Origin: Bog-473 sp963751335
Lineage (GTDB): Bacteria > Actinomycetota > Acidimicrobiia > Acidimicrobiales > RAAP-2
Assembly (NCBI GenBank): GCA_963751335.1
Contig: CAVVUB010000001.1
Span: 372,001-436,000 of the forward strand
Length of the DNA: 64,000 bases
Direction: 5' to 3'
The notes under the pieces are model-generated. The model worked only from the letters and a program-made list of their open reading frames with translations, ran no database searches and was not told the DNA's origin. Shown in pieces: positions 46,036 through 55,666 of this stretch. Both the position numbers and the translations under genes were made by a program. Positions within the stretch are counted from its first letter, which is position 1; each line of letters begins with the position of its first letter.

Positions 46036-47348
46036 GGCCGGTCCTCCGGATCGAGGGCATCCAGGCGCCGCTGCACCGAGTCGGCGTGGGCCGGGAGCCC
46101 CTCGGTCTCGGCCAGCACACGCACCAGCGGGCCGAGCGCACGCATCGCTTCGGGCGTCGCCGTCACCGCGTGCACGTGCTTGCGGAAGTCGTCGGCGCGC
46201 AGCGCCGAGGAGAAGCGCGCCGTGCGATTGGTGGGCAGCACGTGGTTCGGACCCGCGATGTAGTCGCCCAGGCTGGCCGGCGCCCAGTCGCCGATGAAGA
46301 CCGCGCCGGCGTTCTGCACCCCGTCGAGCATGTCGAGGCCGGTCTCCTCGGGCACCATCAACTGCAGGTGCTCCGGCGCGATCGTGTTGGCCACGGCCAG
46401 GGCCTCGTCGGGGCCGTCGACCAGGCAGGCGATGCCCGAGGTGGCCAGCGTGGATTCCAGGTCGGCCCTGCGGGTCGAGGCGTCGACGATGCGGCCGATC
46501 TCGGTCACGACCGCCTCGAGCAGGTCGGCGTTCCACGTGACCAGCCAGGCCAGCCCGTCGGGACCGTGCTCGGCCTGGACCACGACGTCGATGGCGGCGA
46601 AGGCCGGGGAGGCCGACGGTCCGGCGACCACCACGATCTCTGAAGGACCGGCGAAGGCCGAGGCCACGCCGACGACGCCCGAGACCTGCCGTTTGGCCTC
46701 CGCCACGTAGGCGTTGCCGGGCCCGGCGATGACGTCGACCGCGGGGACCGACGCCGTGCCGTAGGCCAGCGCGCCGATGGCCTGGGCCCCGCCGATGCGG
46801 TACACCTCGTCGATCCCGGCCACGTGTGCCGCGCACAGCGTGGCGTCGTCCACCCGGCCGTCCGCAGCCGGCGGGACGCACAGGGCCAGGGCACCGACCC
46901 CCGCCACCCGCGCCGGGGCCGCGCACATGAGCACCGTGGAGGGGTAGCGGGCCCGACCGCCCGGCGCGTAGATCCCGGCCCGGATCACCGGCCGGATGAG
47001 GTGGCGCACGCGGACGCCACCGTCGACGTGGTCCCCGGGCGGTGTGCCCTCGTGACCGTGATAAGCGACGATGCGCTCGAAGGCCGTCTCCAGCGCGCCG
47101 CGCAGGGCCGGGGTCACCCGTTCGGCCGCCTCCTTGATCTCCTCGGGTCCGACCCGCAGGCCGGCGGCCACGTCGACCCCGTCGAAGGTGGCCGTGTGCC
47201 TGATGACGGCGGCATCCCCCTCGTCCCGGACCTGGGCCAGGATCCCGGCCACGGCGACGTGGACGTCCGCGCCCGGCGCGTCGGGACGCGGCAGCACGTC
47301 CTCGTAGGGCGGCGGGGTGCCGCGGAGGTCCAGGACGCGCAGGGGCAT
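46032..47348 (-). CDS. hisD: Histidinol dehydrogenase
   Basis: Two-step NAD-dependent oxidation of histidinol to histidine. The 438-residue protein has GIYAPGGRARYPSTVLM, the conserved EVYRIGGAQAIGALAYG, the nucleotide region DVIAGPGNAYVAEAKR and the zinc/catalytic region APEHLQL and NHVLPTNRTARFSS. First gene of the his/trp run; 85 bases separate it from a divergent small gene, so the main promoter is probably there. Confidence 0.96.
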   Translation of the reverse strand: MPLRVLDLRGTPPPYEDVLPRPDAPGADVHVAVAGILAQVRDEGDAAVIRHTATFDGVDVAAGLRVGPEEIKEAAERVTPALRGALETAFERIVAYHGHEGTPPGDHVDGGVRVRHLIRPVIRAGIYAPGGRARYPSTVLMCAAPARVAGVGALALCVPPAADGRVDDATLCAAHVAGIDEVYRIGGAQAIGALAYGTASVPAVDVIAGPGNAYVAEAKRQVSGVVGVASAFAGPSEIVVVAGPSASPAFAAIDVVVQAEHGPDGLAWLVTWNADLLEAVVTEIGRIVDASTRRADLESTLATSGIACLVDGPDEALAVANTIAPEHLQLMVPEETGLDMLDGVQNAGAVFIGDWAPASLGDYIAGPNHVLPTNRTARFSSALRADDFRKHVHAVTATPEAMRALGPLVRVLAETEGLPAHADSVQRRLDALDPEDRP

Positions 47349-47433
47349 GAGGACCCAAGGCTACCGGCGCGTCATGGCGTTCCCGGAGCCTCCGGCGCGG
47401 ACGGGCTCGGCCCGTATCGGCCATGATCAGGGC

Positions 47434-47616
47434 ATGTCGTCGGCCGCCGAGCTCTCGTCCCTCTCCTCGAGCATGGAGGAGCTGCACCGCCGGGTCACCG
47501 CCATGGCCGAGGGTGCGCTGAACCAGGGTGACGAGGACATGGCGCACGAGCTGATCGCGGTGGAGCGGGCCCTGGGCGGGGCCCTCCGTCGCCTGCAGCG
47601 CTACGCCTCGCGCTGA
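47434..47616 (+). CDS. Small helical protein of unknown function
   Basis: A 60-residue protein predicted to form a helical hairpin: SMEELHRRVTAMAEGALNQ then AHELIAVERALGGALRRLQR, rich in Glu, Arg and Ala. It is divergent from hisD. Small proteins of this kind recur in actinobacteria, but I know no function. Codon use follows the high third-position GC of neighbours, which supports a real gene. Confidence 0.6.
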   Translation: MSSAAELSSLSSSMEELHRRVTAMAEGALNQGDEDMAHELIAVERALGGALRRLQRYASR

Positions 47617-47659
47617 GCAACGACCGACGGCCGCTCAGCCGGGTGGGCCGAGCACCACC

Positions 47660-48058
47660 TCAGACGGCGTAGAGCACGAGCTCGTGGCCCACCAGCGCGG
47701 CAGCCGTCCGCAGCACGGTCTGGCGCTGGGCCACCACCGCACAGTTGCGGCGCTCGGCCACCTCGACCACGGCGACGACGCTCAGGTCCGAGGTGTCACA
47801 GCGGGCGGCGATCTCCCCCGAACGGCGGGCCGCCTCGCCGTCGAACGGCTCGACCTCGGTGCCGGCCAGCAACTCGGCGATGCGGTCGCTGCGCGCCTCG
47901 GTGCGGTAGCCCTCGGCCACCGTCACCGCGGGGACGACCGGCACGATCCCGTTGGAGAGGGCGGCCCGGTGCAGCGACCACATCATGCGGTCGCCCCGTG
48001 CCGCCGCGTGCAGGGCGCCCAGCCCGTAGACCAGACCCTCGCGCCGGGTGGTGCTCAT
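47660..48058 (-). CDS. PIN-domain VapC-like toxin, probably catalytically degenerate
   Basis: A 132-residue PIN-fold protein paired with a ribbon-helix-helix antitoxin. Active VapC RNases need an N-terminal Asp (usually DTGAL) and further acidic residues. Here the first motif is LVYGLGALHAAARGD with Gly in place of Asp; the Glu of VTVAEGYR and the Asp of CDTSDLSVVA remain, but the following acidic positions are replaced (VVAVVEVAERRN, VVAQRQ). Loss of ribonuclease activity is therefore likely. ATG at 48058 overlaps the antitoxin stop (ATGA). Confidence 0.7.
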   Translation of the reverse strand: MSTTRREGLVYGLGALHAAARGDRMMWSLHRAALSNGIVPVVPAVTVAEGYRTEARSDRIAELLAGTEVEPFDGEAARRSGEIAARCDTSDLSVVAVVEVAERRNCAVVAQRQTVLRTAAALVGHELVLYAV

Positions 48059-48321
48059 CGCCGGCGGACCCGCGACGCGACGCCCGAGACCCCGGAGCGC
48101 AGCCGGGCCAGCAGTGCCTCGCCGGCGGCCACCTCCTCTGCGCTGAGCGAGCCGGTCTCGCCCTCCCAGGCGGCGACGCCGCGCAGGCCCTGGCGCACTC
48201 TCAGCTGCATCTCGGCTGCGCTCGACAGCCAGGCGCTGAAGGAGACGCCATCCTGCTTGGCCGCCTCCTCGACGGCCGCCGCAACCTCGTCATCGAGGGA
48301 GACCGACCGCTTGCTCACCAT
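48055..48321 (-). CDS. Ribbon-helix-helix antitoxin (CopG/VapB-like)
   Basis: An 88-residue protein with the N-terminal RHH strand and helices SKRSVSLDDEVAAAVEEAAK and VSFSAWLSSAAEMQL, which bind DNA as a dimer. The C-terminal Glu/Ala-rich and then Arg-rich part would wrap the toxin. It is followed by the PIN gene with a four-base overlap. A near-palindromic site lies 10 bases upstream of its start. Confidence 0.8.
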   Translation of the reverse strand: MVSKRSVSLDDEVAAAVEEAAKQDGVSFSAWLSSAAEMQLRVRQGLRGVAAWEGETGSLSAEEVAAGEALLARLRSGVSGVASRVRRR

Positions 48322-48330
48322 GGACCCGAG

Positions 48331-48351
48331 GGTAACACCCTGAGTAATACC
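48331..48351. promoter_or_regulatory. Probable antitoxin operator: GGTAnnACnC-n-GnGTnnTACC
   Basis: Imperfect 21-base palindrome centred on 48341 with seven of ten pairs matching, 10 bases upstream of the antitoxin ATG, in locally AT-rich DNA. RHH antitoxins bind such sites as dimers or tetramers and autoregulate the operon. No experimental motif for this protein is known to me. Confidence 0.5.
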
Positions 48352-48388
48352 ACGAGCGCCGTCTGGGTGTGACCAGGGGTTGTAAACA

Positions 48389-48416
48389 CCAATGCCGGCC
48401 CGAAGGCCGGCATTGG
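48389..48416. terminator. Twelve-base-pair hairpin with CGAA tetraloop
   Basis: Perfect stem CCAATGCCGGCC / GGCCGGCATTGG closing a CGAA loop, a GNRA-like stable structure. It sits in the 253-base gap between the antitoxin promoter and the 3' end of nth, which runs leftward toward it, so it is best read as the nth terminator. No T tract follows. Confidence 0.65.
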
Positions 48417-48574
48417 GCGAGTCGGCCGGGAGGCGGATCCCAGCAACGACTCATTTGGAACCAGGTGGCGGGAACCGGTTCCAGTCAAGAATCGTAGCCT
48501 CTGGCTTTGTGAATTTCAGCACAGGTGAACGCGAATTGCCCGAAATAGGGGAAAAATCTCCGAGTTGGCGCGGA

Positions 48575-49241
48575 TTACTGGGCAGAGGGGCAGAAGTCGT
48601 TCAACGGGCAGTCGGCACACCGGGGTTGCCGGGCCACGCAGGTCTCCCGCCCGTGCAGGATCGTCCGCAGGCTGAACGTCCCCCGCTCGGCCGGCGGGAT
48701 CATCGAATTGAGCGCCAGTTCCACCTTGACCGCGTCCCCCTGCTGGGTCGGTGGCAGCGCTTCGGTCAGGGCGAGTCGCTTGCTCACCCGCAGGACGTGG
48801 GTGTCCACCGGGAGGCCGGGCAGGTCGAAGTCGACGCTGCGAACCACGTTGCCCGTCTTGCGCCCCACCCCGGGGATGGTCACCAGGTCCTCCAACCTCG
48901 AGGGCACCTCCCCGTCGAACCGCTCGACCACGGCCGCGGCCATGCCGATCAGGCTCTTGGTCTTGGAGCGGAAGAACCCGGTCGAATGGATGATCTCCTC
49001 CACCTTCTCGGGGTTGGCCGCGGCCAGCGACTGGGGGTCCGGGTACGTGGCGAAGAGCAGCGGGGTCACCATGTTCACCCGGGCGTCGGTGCTCTGGGCC
49101 GACAGGATGGTGGCGGCCAGGAGTTGGAACGGCCCGTCGTGCTCGAGGGCACAGAGCTCCTTGGCCGTGCCCGGGATAGCGCTCCGCCAGGCGTTCGACG
49201 GTGAGCCGGGCCCGACCCTTGGGTGTCCTCGGCCGCGCCAC
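48575..49241 (-). CDS. nth: Endonuclease III, one frameshift
   Basis: Base-excision-repair glycosylase/AP lyase. Helix-hairpin-helix LVTIPGVGRKTGNVV with the catalytic Lys, catalytic Asp in PVDTHVLRVSKRL and four iron-sulfur cysteines in CVARQPRCADCPLNDFC (C-x6-C-x2-C-x5-C). GTG at 49241 with MARPRTPKGRARLTVERLAE is preferred. One extra G near 49180 breaks the frame 20 residues in. About 222 residues. Confidence 0.92.
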
Positions 49242-49272
49242 GGGTTCAACGTACCGGGTTACCTTCTCCGGC

Positions 49273-50176
49273 GTGGACGTGGTCGAGCTGGACCGATTGG
49301 GCGAATCCGAGCGCGCCGCGCTGGCGGCGCTCGTGGCGCGGGTGACGGCGGCGGCGGACCATCCGCCCCTGCCCGATCCCGAGCTGCTCGCCGTGACCCA
49401 GGGCACCCCGTCGGGGGGCCGCGTCGTACTCGCCGGACACGACGGCGGCCTGAGCGGCGCCGCCACGGTGTTCCCCGAGCGCGACGGGTCCGTCTCTCTT
49501 CACCTGGTGGTCGACCGCGCCGGTCGGGCCGAGCTGGCCGGCGCCCTGGTCGAGAAGGCCGTCGGCCTGGCTCCCTCCGGCGCTCCGGTGCACCTGTGGG
49601 CCATGGCAGCCGGCCCCGAAGACGACGCGCTCGGCGGCCCGACACGGCTTCAGCCCCGAACGAGACCTGCTCCAGATGCGCCTGCCCCTCCCTCTCGATC
49701 CCGCCGTCGTGGCCGCCAGCCGCCCTCTGACCACCCGACCCTTCGAGCCCGGGCGCGACGAGGAGGTCTGGGTCGAGACCAACAACCGGGCCTTCGCGGG
49801 CCATCCCGAACAGAGCGGCTGGACGGTCGCCATGCTGCGCGAGCGCATGGCCGCCGACTGGGTCGACCTCGAGGGCTTCCTGATGGCCGACGATCCCTCC
49901 GGTCGGGGCCTCATCGGCTCCTGCTGGACCAAGGTGCACCGGGACCACGCGCCCGTGCTCGGCGAGATCTACGTGATCTCCGTCGACCCGCGCCACCACG
50001 GTCAGGGCTGGGGTCGCTCGCTCACCGTGGCCGGGCTGGAGTCTTTGGCCCGGCGCGGGGTGCCGGTCGGCATGCTCTACGTGGATGCCACCAACCAGTC
50101 CGCGGTCGGGCTGTACCGTGTCCTCGGGTTCGAGGTCGACCACGTCGATCGCTCCTACCGGCGGGACACGGCGTGA
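49273..50176 (+). CDS. mshD: Mycothiol acetyltransferase, one frameshift
   Basis: Last step of mycothiol synthesis, acetylating Cys-GlcN-Ins. Tandem GNAT fold: a degenerate N-terminal half and an active C-terminal half with LGEIYVISVDPRHHGQGWGRSL (acetyl-CoA loop) and MLYVDATNQSAVGLYRVLGF. The linker RDLLQMRLPLPL is a family signature. One extra G near 49640 separates the halves. The start is uncertain: GTG 49273 is chosen because it leaves 31 bases to the divergent nth. Mycothiol is restricted to Actinobacteria. Confidence 0.87.
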
Positions 50177-50186
50177 GCGGTGACGA

Positions 50187-50909
50187 TCAGCTGAGGCCCG
50201 TGCCGATGGCCCGGCCCACCCCGTAGGTCACCGCCGCCGCCACGGCCGTCACGGCCAGCTGGCGCAGCGCGGAGACGGCGGGCGACCGCTCGGTGAAGCG
50301 GGCCAGGACCACGCCCACGGCCAGGGCGGCCAGCCCGCCGAGCGCCACCGAGAGCACAATCGCCAGGGTGCCCGAGGTGAAGAGCCAGGGAGCGAGCGGA
50401 ACGAAGGCACCGAGGGCGAAGGTCACGAAGGAGGCGGCAGCCGCCTGCCAGGGCGACCCCAGGTTCTGCGGCGAGATGCCGAGCTCCTCGCGGGCGTGCG
50501 TCTCGAGGGCGAGGTCGGGATCCTGCATGACCTCGTTCACCATCTCGTGGGCCACACCCGGCTCGATCCCGCGCCGCACGTACATGCCCCGCAACTCCGC
50601 CGCCTCGCCGCGCGGGTTGTCGCTCAAGGCGCGGCGCTCCACCTCGAGCTCGCGCTCTTGGAGCTCGCGTTGGGCCGTCATGGACAGGTACTCGCCGGCC
50701 GCCATGGAGAAGGACCCGGCGACGAGGCCGGCCACCCCGGCCAGGCGCACGATCGAGGCGCCCGGGTTGGCGCCGGCCATGCCGAGGACGAGCGAGACGT
50801 TGGTGACGAGACCGTCGCTGATGCCGAACACCGCCGCCCGGGCACCACCACCACCGATGTCCCGGTGATGGTGGGGTGCGATGTGGTCGTGCTCGTGCGC
50901 CGGGGACAC
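50187..50909 (-). CDS. VIT1/CCC1 family iron/manganese transporter
   Basis: A 240-residue membrane protein with about five helices. Helix one contains FGISDGLVTNVSLVLGMAG and helix two SMAAGEYLSMTAQRELQE, the family's ion-path motifs with Asp, Met and Glu. A cytoplasmic Glu-rich helix (ELEVERRALSDNP) would sense or bind metal. The N-terminus is His-rich (HEHDHIAPHHH). Bacterial members are likely Fe or Mn exporters; direction is not provable here. Convergent with mshD, divergent from the MaoC gene. Confidence 0.87.
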   Translation of the reverse strand: MSPAHEHDHIAPHHHRDIGGGGARAAVFGISDGLVTNVSLVLGMAGANPGASIVRLAGVAGLVAGSFSMAAGEYLSMTAQRELQERELEVERRALSDNPRGEAAELRGMYVRRGIEPGVAHEMVNEVMQDPDLALETHAREELGISPQNLGSPWQAAAASFVTFALGAFVPLAPWLFTSGTLAIVLSVALGGLAALAVGVVLARFTERSPAVSALRQLAVTAVAAAVTYGVGRAIGTGLS

Positions 50910-50988
50910 CGGCGCTCAGCGTAGTGACGTCCTCTGGGCAAGTAGCGTCCCGGGTCGGAACTGATCCTGACCAGCGAGGAGCACACCA

Positions 50989-51444
50989 ATGACGACGGTC
51001 ATCGATGGCGTCGACGCCTTCCACGAGTGGGCCGGCAAGGAGCTCGGCCACTCCGAGTGGCAGACCATCACCCAGGAGCGCGTCAACCTCTTCGCCGACG
51101 CCACCGACGACCACCAGTGGATCCACGTCGACCCCGAGCGGGCCAAATCCGGGCCTTTCGGCGTCGCCATCGCCCACGGCTACCTCACGCTGTCGCTGGC
51201 CCCGGTGCTCCTCAACAAGATCATCCAGGTCGAAAACATGAAGTTCGGGGTCAACTACGGCTGCGGCAAGGTGCGCTTCCCCACTCCGGTGCCCGTGGGG
51301 GCGGAGCTGCGCATGGGCGCTTCGGTGTCCGGCGTCGAGGAGGTCGAGGGCGGCGTCCAGGTCACCTACGACCTCGTCTTCGAGGTCAAGGACACACCCA
51401 AGCCCGCCTGCGTGGCCCAGGTGATCTACCGGTACTACCGCTGA
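50989..51444 (+). CDS. MaoC family (R)-hydratase
   Basis: Single hot-dog-fold protein of 151 residues with the hydratase motif FADATDDHQWIHVDPERAKSG, whose Asp and His are catalytic in R-specific enoyl-CoA hydratases, followed by IAHGYLTLSLAPVL. NodN-like length. It probably hydrates a 2-enoyl thioester. It lies 14 bases before menG on the same strand, so it could be cotranscribed, although it has no obvious menaquinone role. ATG 50989 has ribosome binding site AGCGAGGAG. Confidence 0.88.
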   Translation: MTTVIDGVDAFHEWAGKELGHSEWQTITQERVNLFADATDDHQWIHVDPERAKSGPFGVAIAHGYLTLSLAPVLLNKIIQVENMKFGVNYGCGKVRFPTPVPVGAELRMGASVSGVEEVEGGVQVTYDLVFEVKDTPKPACVAQVIYRYYR

Positions 51445-51458
51445 CCGCGGCACCGGCC

Positions 51459-52188
51459 ATGGGCCGCCGTCCGGCCCCCGACGGGCACCCGGCCGACCCC
51501 GCCCTGCCCACCGGCGCCGAGAAGACGGCGCGGGTGCGCGCCATGTTCGACACCATCGCCCCCCGCTACGACCTGGTGAACCGGCTCATGACGTTCGGGC
51601 TGGACCAGAGCTGGCGGCGCACCACCGTGGCCGCCCTCGGGCTGGCCCGCCGGGGCGCTGGTCCTCGATCTGGCCTGCGGGACCGGCGATCTCTCCCGCC
51701 TCGGGCGTCACCAGGGCTACCGGATGATCGGGGCCGATCTGAGTGCGGGCATGCTGGCGGCCAACGATCAGCCGGCGCCGCTCGTCGAGTCCGACGGCGC
51801 CTGCCTGCCCTTCCCCGACGGCACCTTCGACGGCCTGGTCTGCGGGTATGCGCTGCGCAACTTCACCGACCTGGGCGCCACCCTGGCCGAGTCCGCCCGC
51901 GTCCTGCGCCCCGGAGGGCGCCTGGCCGTCCTCGAGGTGGACGCCCCACGCTCGCGCCTGCTGCGCGCCGGGTACGACCTGTGGTTCACCAAGGCGGTGC
52001 CCGTGCTCGGCGGCGCCCTCTCCGATCGCGAGGCGTACCGCTATCTGCCTCGCTCCGTCGCCTACCTGCCCGACGCCCCGACCCTGCGCCGGCTCCTGCT
52101 TCGTTCGGGCTATTCCGCCGTGGGCATCCGACCCCTGGCCGGCGGTCTGAGCCAGCTCGTGCTGGCCACCCGGACCGGTGCGCCGTGA
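51459..52188 (+). CDS. menG: Demethylmenaquinone methyltransferase, one frameshift
   Basis: SAM-dependent methyltransferase of the UbiE/MenG type: RVRAMFDTIAPRYDLVNRLMTFGLDQSWR, the SAM motif VLDLACGTGDLS, and CGYALRNFTDLGATLAE, then LEVDAP and the family C-terminus. An extra G near 51657 breaks the frame at motif I. The methylated product is menaquinone. The stop overlaps the menF GTG. Confidence 0.92.
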
Positions 52189-53466
52189 CCGAGGAGCTGC
52201 ACGCCCGGACGGTCCCACTGGAGTACGGACCCGACCCGCTGCAGTTCGACGGCAGCCCCACCGTGCTCTTCGACCGCCCGGGCCTCACCCTGGTCGGCTG
52301 GGGCACCGCCACCCTGGTGCGGGCCGACCGAGGCCGCCGCCGTCCTGGCCGCCATCCCGTCGGAGGATCCGGTGCGCCGTGTGGGGTCCGGACCGGTCGC
52401 CCTCGGGGCCCTGCCCTTCACCGGCGCCGGGCGGGGGCAGCTCGTCATTCCCCGCTTCACCATGGGCATCACCCGCGACGAGGATGGCGTGCCGCGCCGC
52501 TGGGTCACCGCGGTCGGTCCCGTCGGCGCACCGCTCCCCGGCACCGACGAGCTGCTCGAGGCCGTGCTCTGGCAGTACGACACCGGAGTCGACGCGCCGG
52601 GCGATCCCGGCGTCGCCCACGTCTCCTCCGCCATGGACTCGACCGGCTACGCCGCCATGGTGGCCGAGGCCGTCGCCGCCCTGCGGGCCCCCGGGGCCAC
52701 GCTGCGCAAGGTCGTGCTGAGCCGACCCCTCGCGGTCGACCTCACCGGCCCGCTGCACCTGGCCTCCGTGCTGCGCCGCCTGCGCGCCGCCGAGCCCGAC
52801 TGCACCGTCTTCTCCATGCCCGTCGCCGACGGTGTGTTCTTCGGGGCCAGCCCGGAGCTGCTCGTGGCCCGGCACGGTCGGCGCGTCACCTGCTATCCGT
52901 TGGCCGGCACCGTGCGCCGGGGCGACACCGCCCGCAGCGACGCCGATGCCCAGCGCGACCTGGCCCGATCGGCCAAGAGCCGGGAGGAACACCGGCTCGT
53001 CGTCGACGCCATCGCCGCCCAGCTCGGCCCCTTCTGTTCCAGCCTGGCCGTGCCCGAAGCCCCGTCCCTCGTGGCCTTCCGTTCCGTGGCCCACCTGGGC
53101 ACCCGGCTCGAGGGAACCCTGGCCGGCGAGGACTCCGTCATGACGCTGCTGGCCGAGCTCCACCCCACCCCTGCCGTGGGCGGCACCCCGCGTGACGAGG
53201 CGCTGGGCCGCATCGCGGCCGGCGAGGCGGGCGACCGCGGCTACTGGGCCGGACCGGTGGGTTGGGTCGACGGGAGCGGTGAGGGGGAATGGATAATCGG
53301 ATTGCGCAGCGCCCAGCTCAATGCGACGAGCGACCGCCTCTCGCTCCGAGCCGGGGCGGGCATCGTGGCCGGTTCGGATCCCGAGGCCGAGGCGGCCGAG
53401 ACCAACGTGAAGCTCGAGACGGTGCTCGAGACCGTCGTGCCCGGGTCCTCAGTGCAGCTGGGCTGA
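52185..53466 (+). CDS. menF: Isochorismate synthase, one frameshift
   Basis: Converts chorismate to isochorismate for menaquinone. Chorismate-binding fold with LRKVVLSRPLAV, FFGASPELLVARHG, CYPLAGTVRRGD and ELHPTPAVGGTPRDEAL, then AGAGIVAGSDPEAE with catalytic Glu/Lys residues. GTG 52185 overlaps the menG stop. One extra C near 52332 breaks the frame. MenG next door supports MenF rather than a siderophore EntC. Confidence 0.88.
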
Positions 53467-54964
53467 CCGGGCCGGCGGCGACGCCGGCGTGCGGGGCGGC
53501 GACCTGGGAGGCGGCCAGCGGAATGCGCACGACGACCGAGACCCCGCCTCCGGGGACGGCCCGGAACTCGGCCGTCCCCCCGAGCGCCTCGGCGATGGCG
53601 TGCACGATGGCCAGACCCAAACCGGTGCCGCTGCCCGAGCGAGACTTGTCGCCCTGGTAGAACCGGTCGAAGACCCGGGCCGCCTCTTCGGGCGGGAGGC
53701 CGGGGCCGTTGTCCGAGACCTCGATCACGCCCATGCCGGACTCGGGCCCGGGTGGACGCCTCGACCCTGGTGCCGGCGGGCGTGTGGGCCAGCGCGTTGC
53801 GCACGAGGTTGTGGGCCACCTGGGCCAGGCGCTCGGCGTCACCGATCACGACGACCGACCCCCCGGGCATCAGGACGAGGTGGTGGCTCTGGGCCACGGC
53901 GACCGAGTCGCCCACCGCGTCGGCGCAGATGCGGTGCAGATCCACCGGCTCCAGGCGCAGGGGGCGGCCCCGGTCCAGCTCGGCCAGCAGGAGCAGGTCC
54001 TCGACCAGGCCGCCCATGCGGGCCGCCTCCTCCTCGATGCGCTTGAGCGCCTTGTTCCGCCCTTGCTCGTCCGAGAAGCCGCCCCGGCCCATCAGCTCGG
54101 CGTAGCCCCGGATGGAGGTCAACGGCGTCCGCAACTCGTGCGAGGCGTCGGCCACGAACTGGCGCAGCCGTTCCTCCGAAGCCGACTTCTCGGCAAAGGC
54201 CGACTCGATCTGGGTCAGCATCTTGTTCAGGGCCACCCCGAGCCGGCCGACCTCGTCCTTGCTCTCCGTCTGGGCCTGGGGCACGCGTCGGCTCAGGTCA
54301 CCCGAGGCGATGGTGTCCGCCGTCCCCGCCATCTCGCGCAGGGGCCGCAGGCCGCGCCGGACGAACACGGTGGTGAGCACGCACAGGGTCAGCAGGACGG
54401 CCAGGCTGGCCAGAATCTCGATCTTGCGCAGCGAGCCCAACGTGTCGTTGGTCGGGTTGAGCGACAGCGAGGTGATGAGGGTGCCCTGGGGCACGCTGAC
54501 CGCGATGGCCCGGTACTGCCCGTCGGGGTCGTCGGTGCTGCCCAAGACGACCGCGTCGGGATCGGGCCGGAAGGTGCCGGCGTAGCGCCCAGACCCCAGG
54601 CCCGGGTTATCGACGCGGGGCACGTGCTGGACCGGGATGTCCTTGGTGAGGAGGGGCGATGGGTCGGGATTGGTGGCCGGGCCCGACGGGCGGCGCATGA
54701 CGACCTGGCCCTCGACTGTTGCGCAGGATCACGTAGACGTCGGTCGAGACCCGGCGCGACAGGTTGCTCTTGTCCACGGGCAGGCCGCGCGCTGGCCGAG
54801 AAGTCCAGGTAGTTGAAGGCCAATGCCTCGTCCTGGGCCAGCGTGGCGTCGGCCCGTCCGTAGAGGAACGAGCGCACCGAGACGTACGTGACGAAGTCGG
54901 CGACCACCAGGCCGATCACCAGCATCAATGCCAGGACGGCCACCAGGCGCCGCTGGAGGGTCAT
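53449..54964 (-). CDS. Membrane sensor histidine kinase, several insertions
   Basis: Two-component sensor with helix one (LVAVLALMLVIGLVVADFV), a short extracytoplasmic domain, a second helix, HAMP domain, HisKA box (FVADASHELRTPLTSIRGYAEL, phosphoacceptor His) and HATPase_c (N-box LVRNALAHTP, G1 VSDNGPGL, G2 GTGLGLAIV). Extra bases near 54790, 54715 and 53747 break it. The uncorrected C-terminus runs to 53318, antisense to menF; one further insertion would end it at 53449, which I prefer. ATG overlaps the regulator stop (ATGA). Confidence 0.85.
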
Positions 54965-55666
54965 CCGTCCCTGGGGAGTCGCAGCGTGTACCCGACCCGC
55001 CGGATGGTGTGGATGAGGGCAGGGTCAGTCACATCGATCTTCTTGCGCAGGTAGCTGATGTAGGTCTCGACGATGTTGGGGTCGCCGTGGAAGTCGAAGC
55101 CCCACACGTTGTCGAGCAGCTCGGACTTCGAGATCACCCGACGCGCGTTCTCGAGCAGATAGCGCAACAGGTTGAACTCGGTTGCCGTGAGGTCGACCGG
55201 TTGCTCGTCGCGCCAGACCTCGTGCGTGTCGATGTTCATCGTCAGGTTGGCGAACTGCAGGGTCGACGGTATCGGCCGCCGCCACTTCGCCGGCGCGGCG
55301 CAGGATGGCGCCGACCCGGGCCATCAGCTCCTCGATGCTGAAGGGCTTGGTCACGTAGTCGTCGCCCATGCTGAGACCCTCGACCTTGTCCTGGGTCGTG
55401 TCGCGTGCCGTCAGGAAGACGATGGGCATCTGCTCGCCCTGGTTGCGCAGTCGCCGGCACACCTCGTTGCCGTCGAAGTCCGGCAGCATCACGTCGAGCA
55501 TCACCAGGTTGGGTCGGAAGGTCCGCACCTGTTCGAGCGCCTCGGCTCCGGTGGCTGCGATACCGACCTGGTAGCCCTCGAAGGTGAGCGCGGCCGACAG
55601 CAGGTCGGCGATGTTCGGTTCGTCGTCGACGACCAGGATGCGTGTCTGCGGGGCGTCGATGGTCAT
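54961..55666 (-). CDS. OmpR-family response regulator, one frameshift
   Basis: Receiver domain with acidic pocket ILVVDDEPNIADLL, phosphoacceptor Asp in LVMLDVMLPDFDG and Lys in YVTKPFS, followed by a winged-helix DNA-binding domain (LTATEFNLLRYLLENA, NVWGFDFHGDPNIVETYISYLRKKI). An extra base near 55265 lies in the linker. It overlaps the sensor kinase downstream (ATGA) and the mannose synthase upstream (ATGA). Likely pairs with the kinase; target genes cannot be read. Confidence 0.9.

Noticed and set aside
53318..53448. Antisense extension of the histidine kinase over the end of menF
   Set aside because: Residues are Arg/Ser/Pro-rich without pattern; a single further insertion would end the kinase at 53449.
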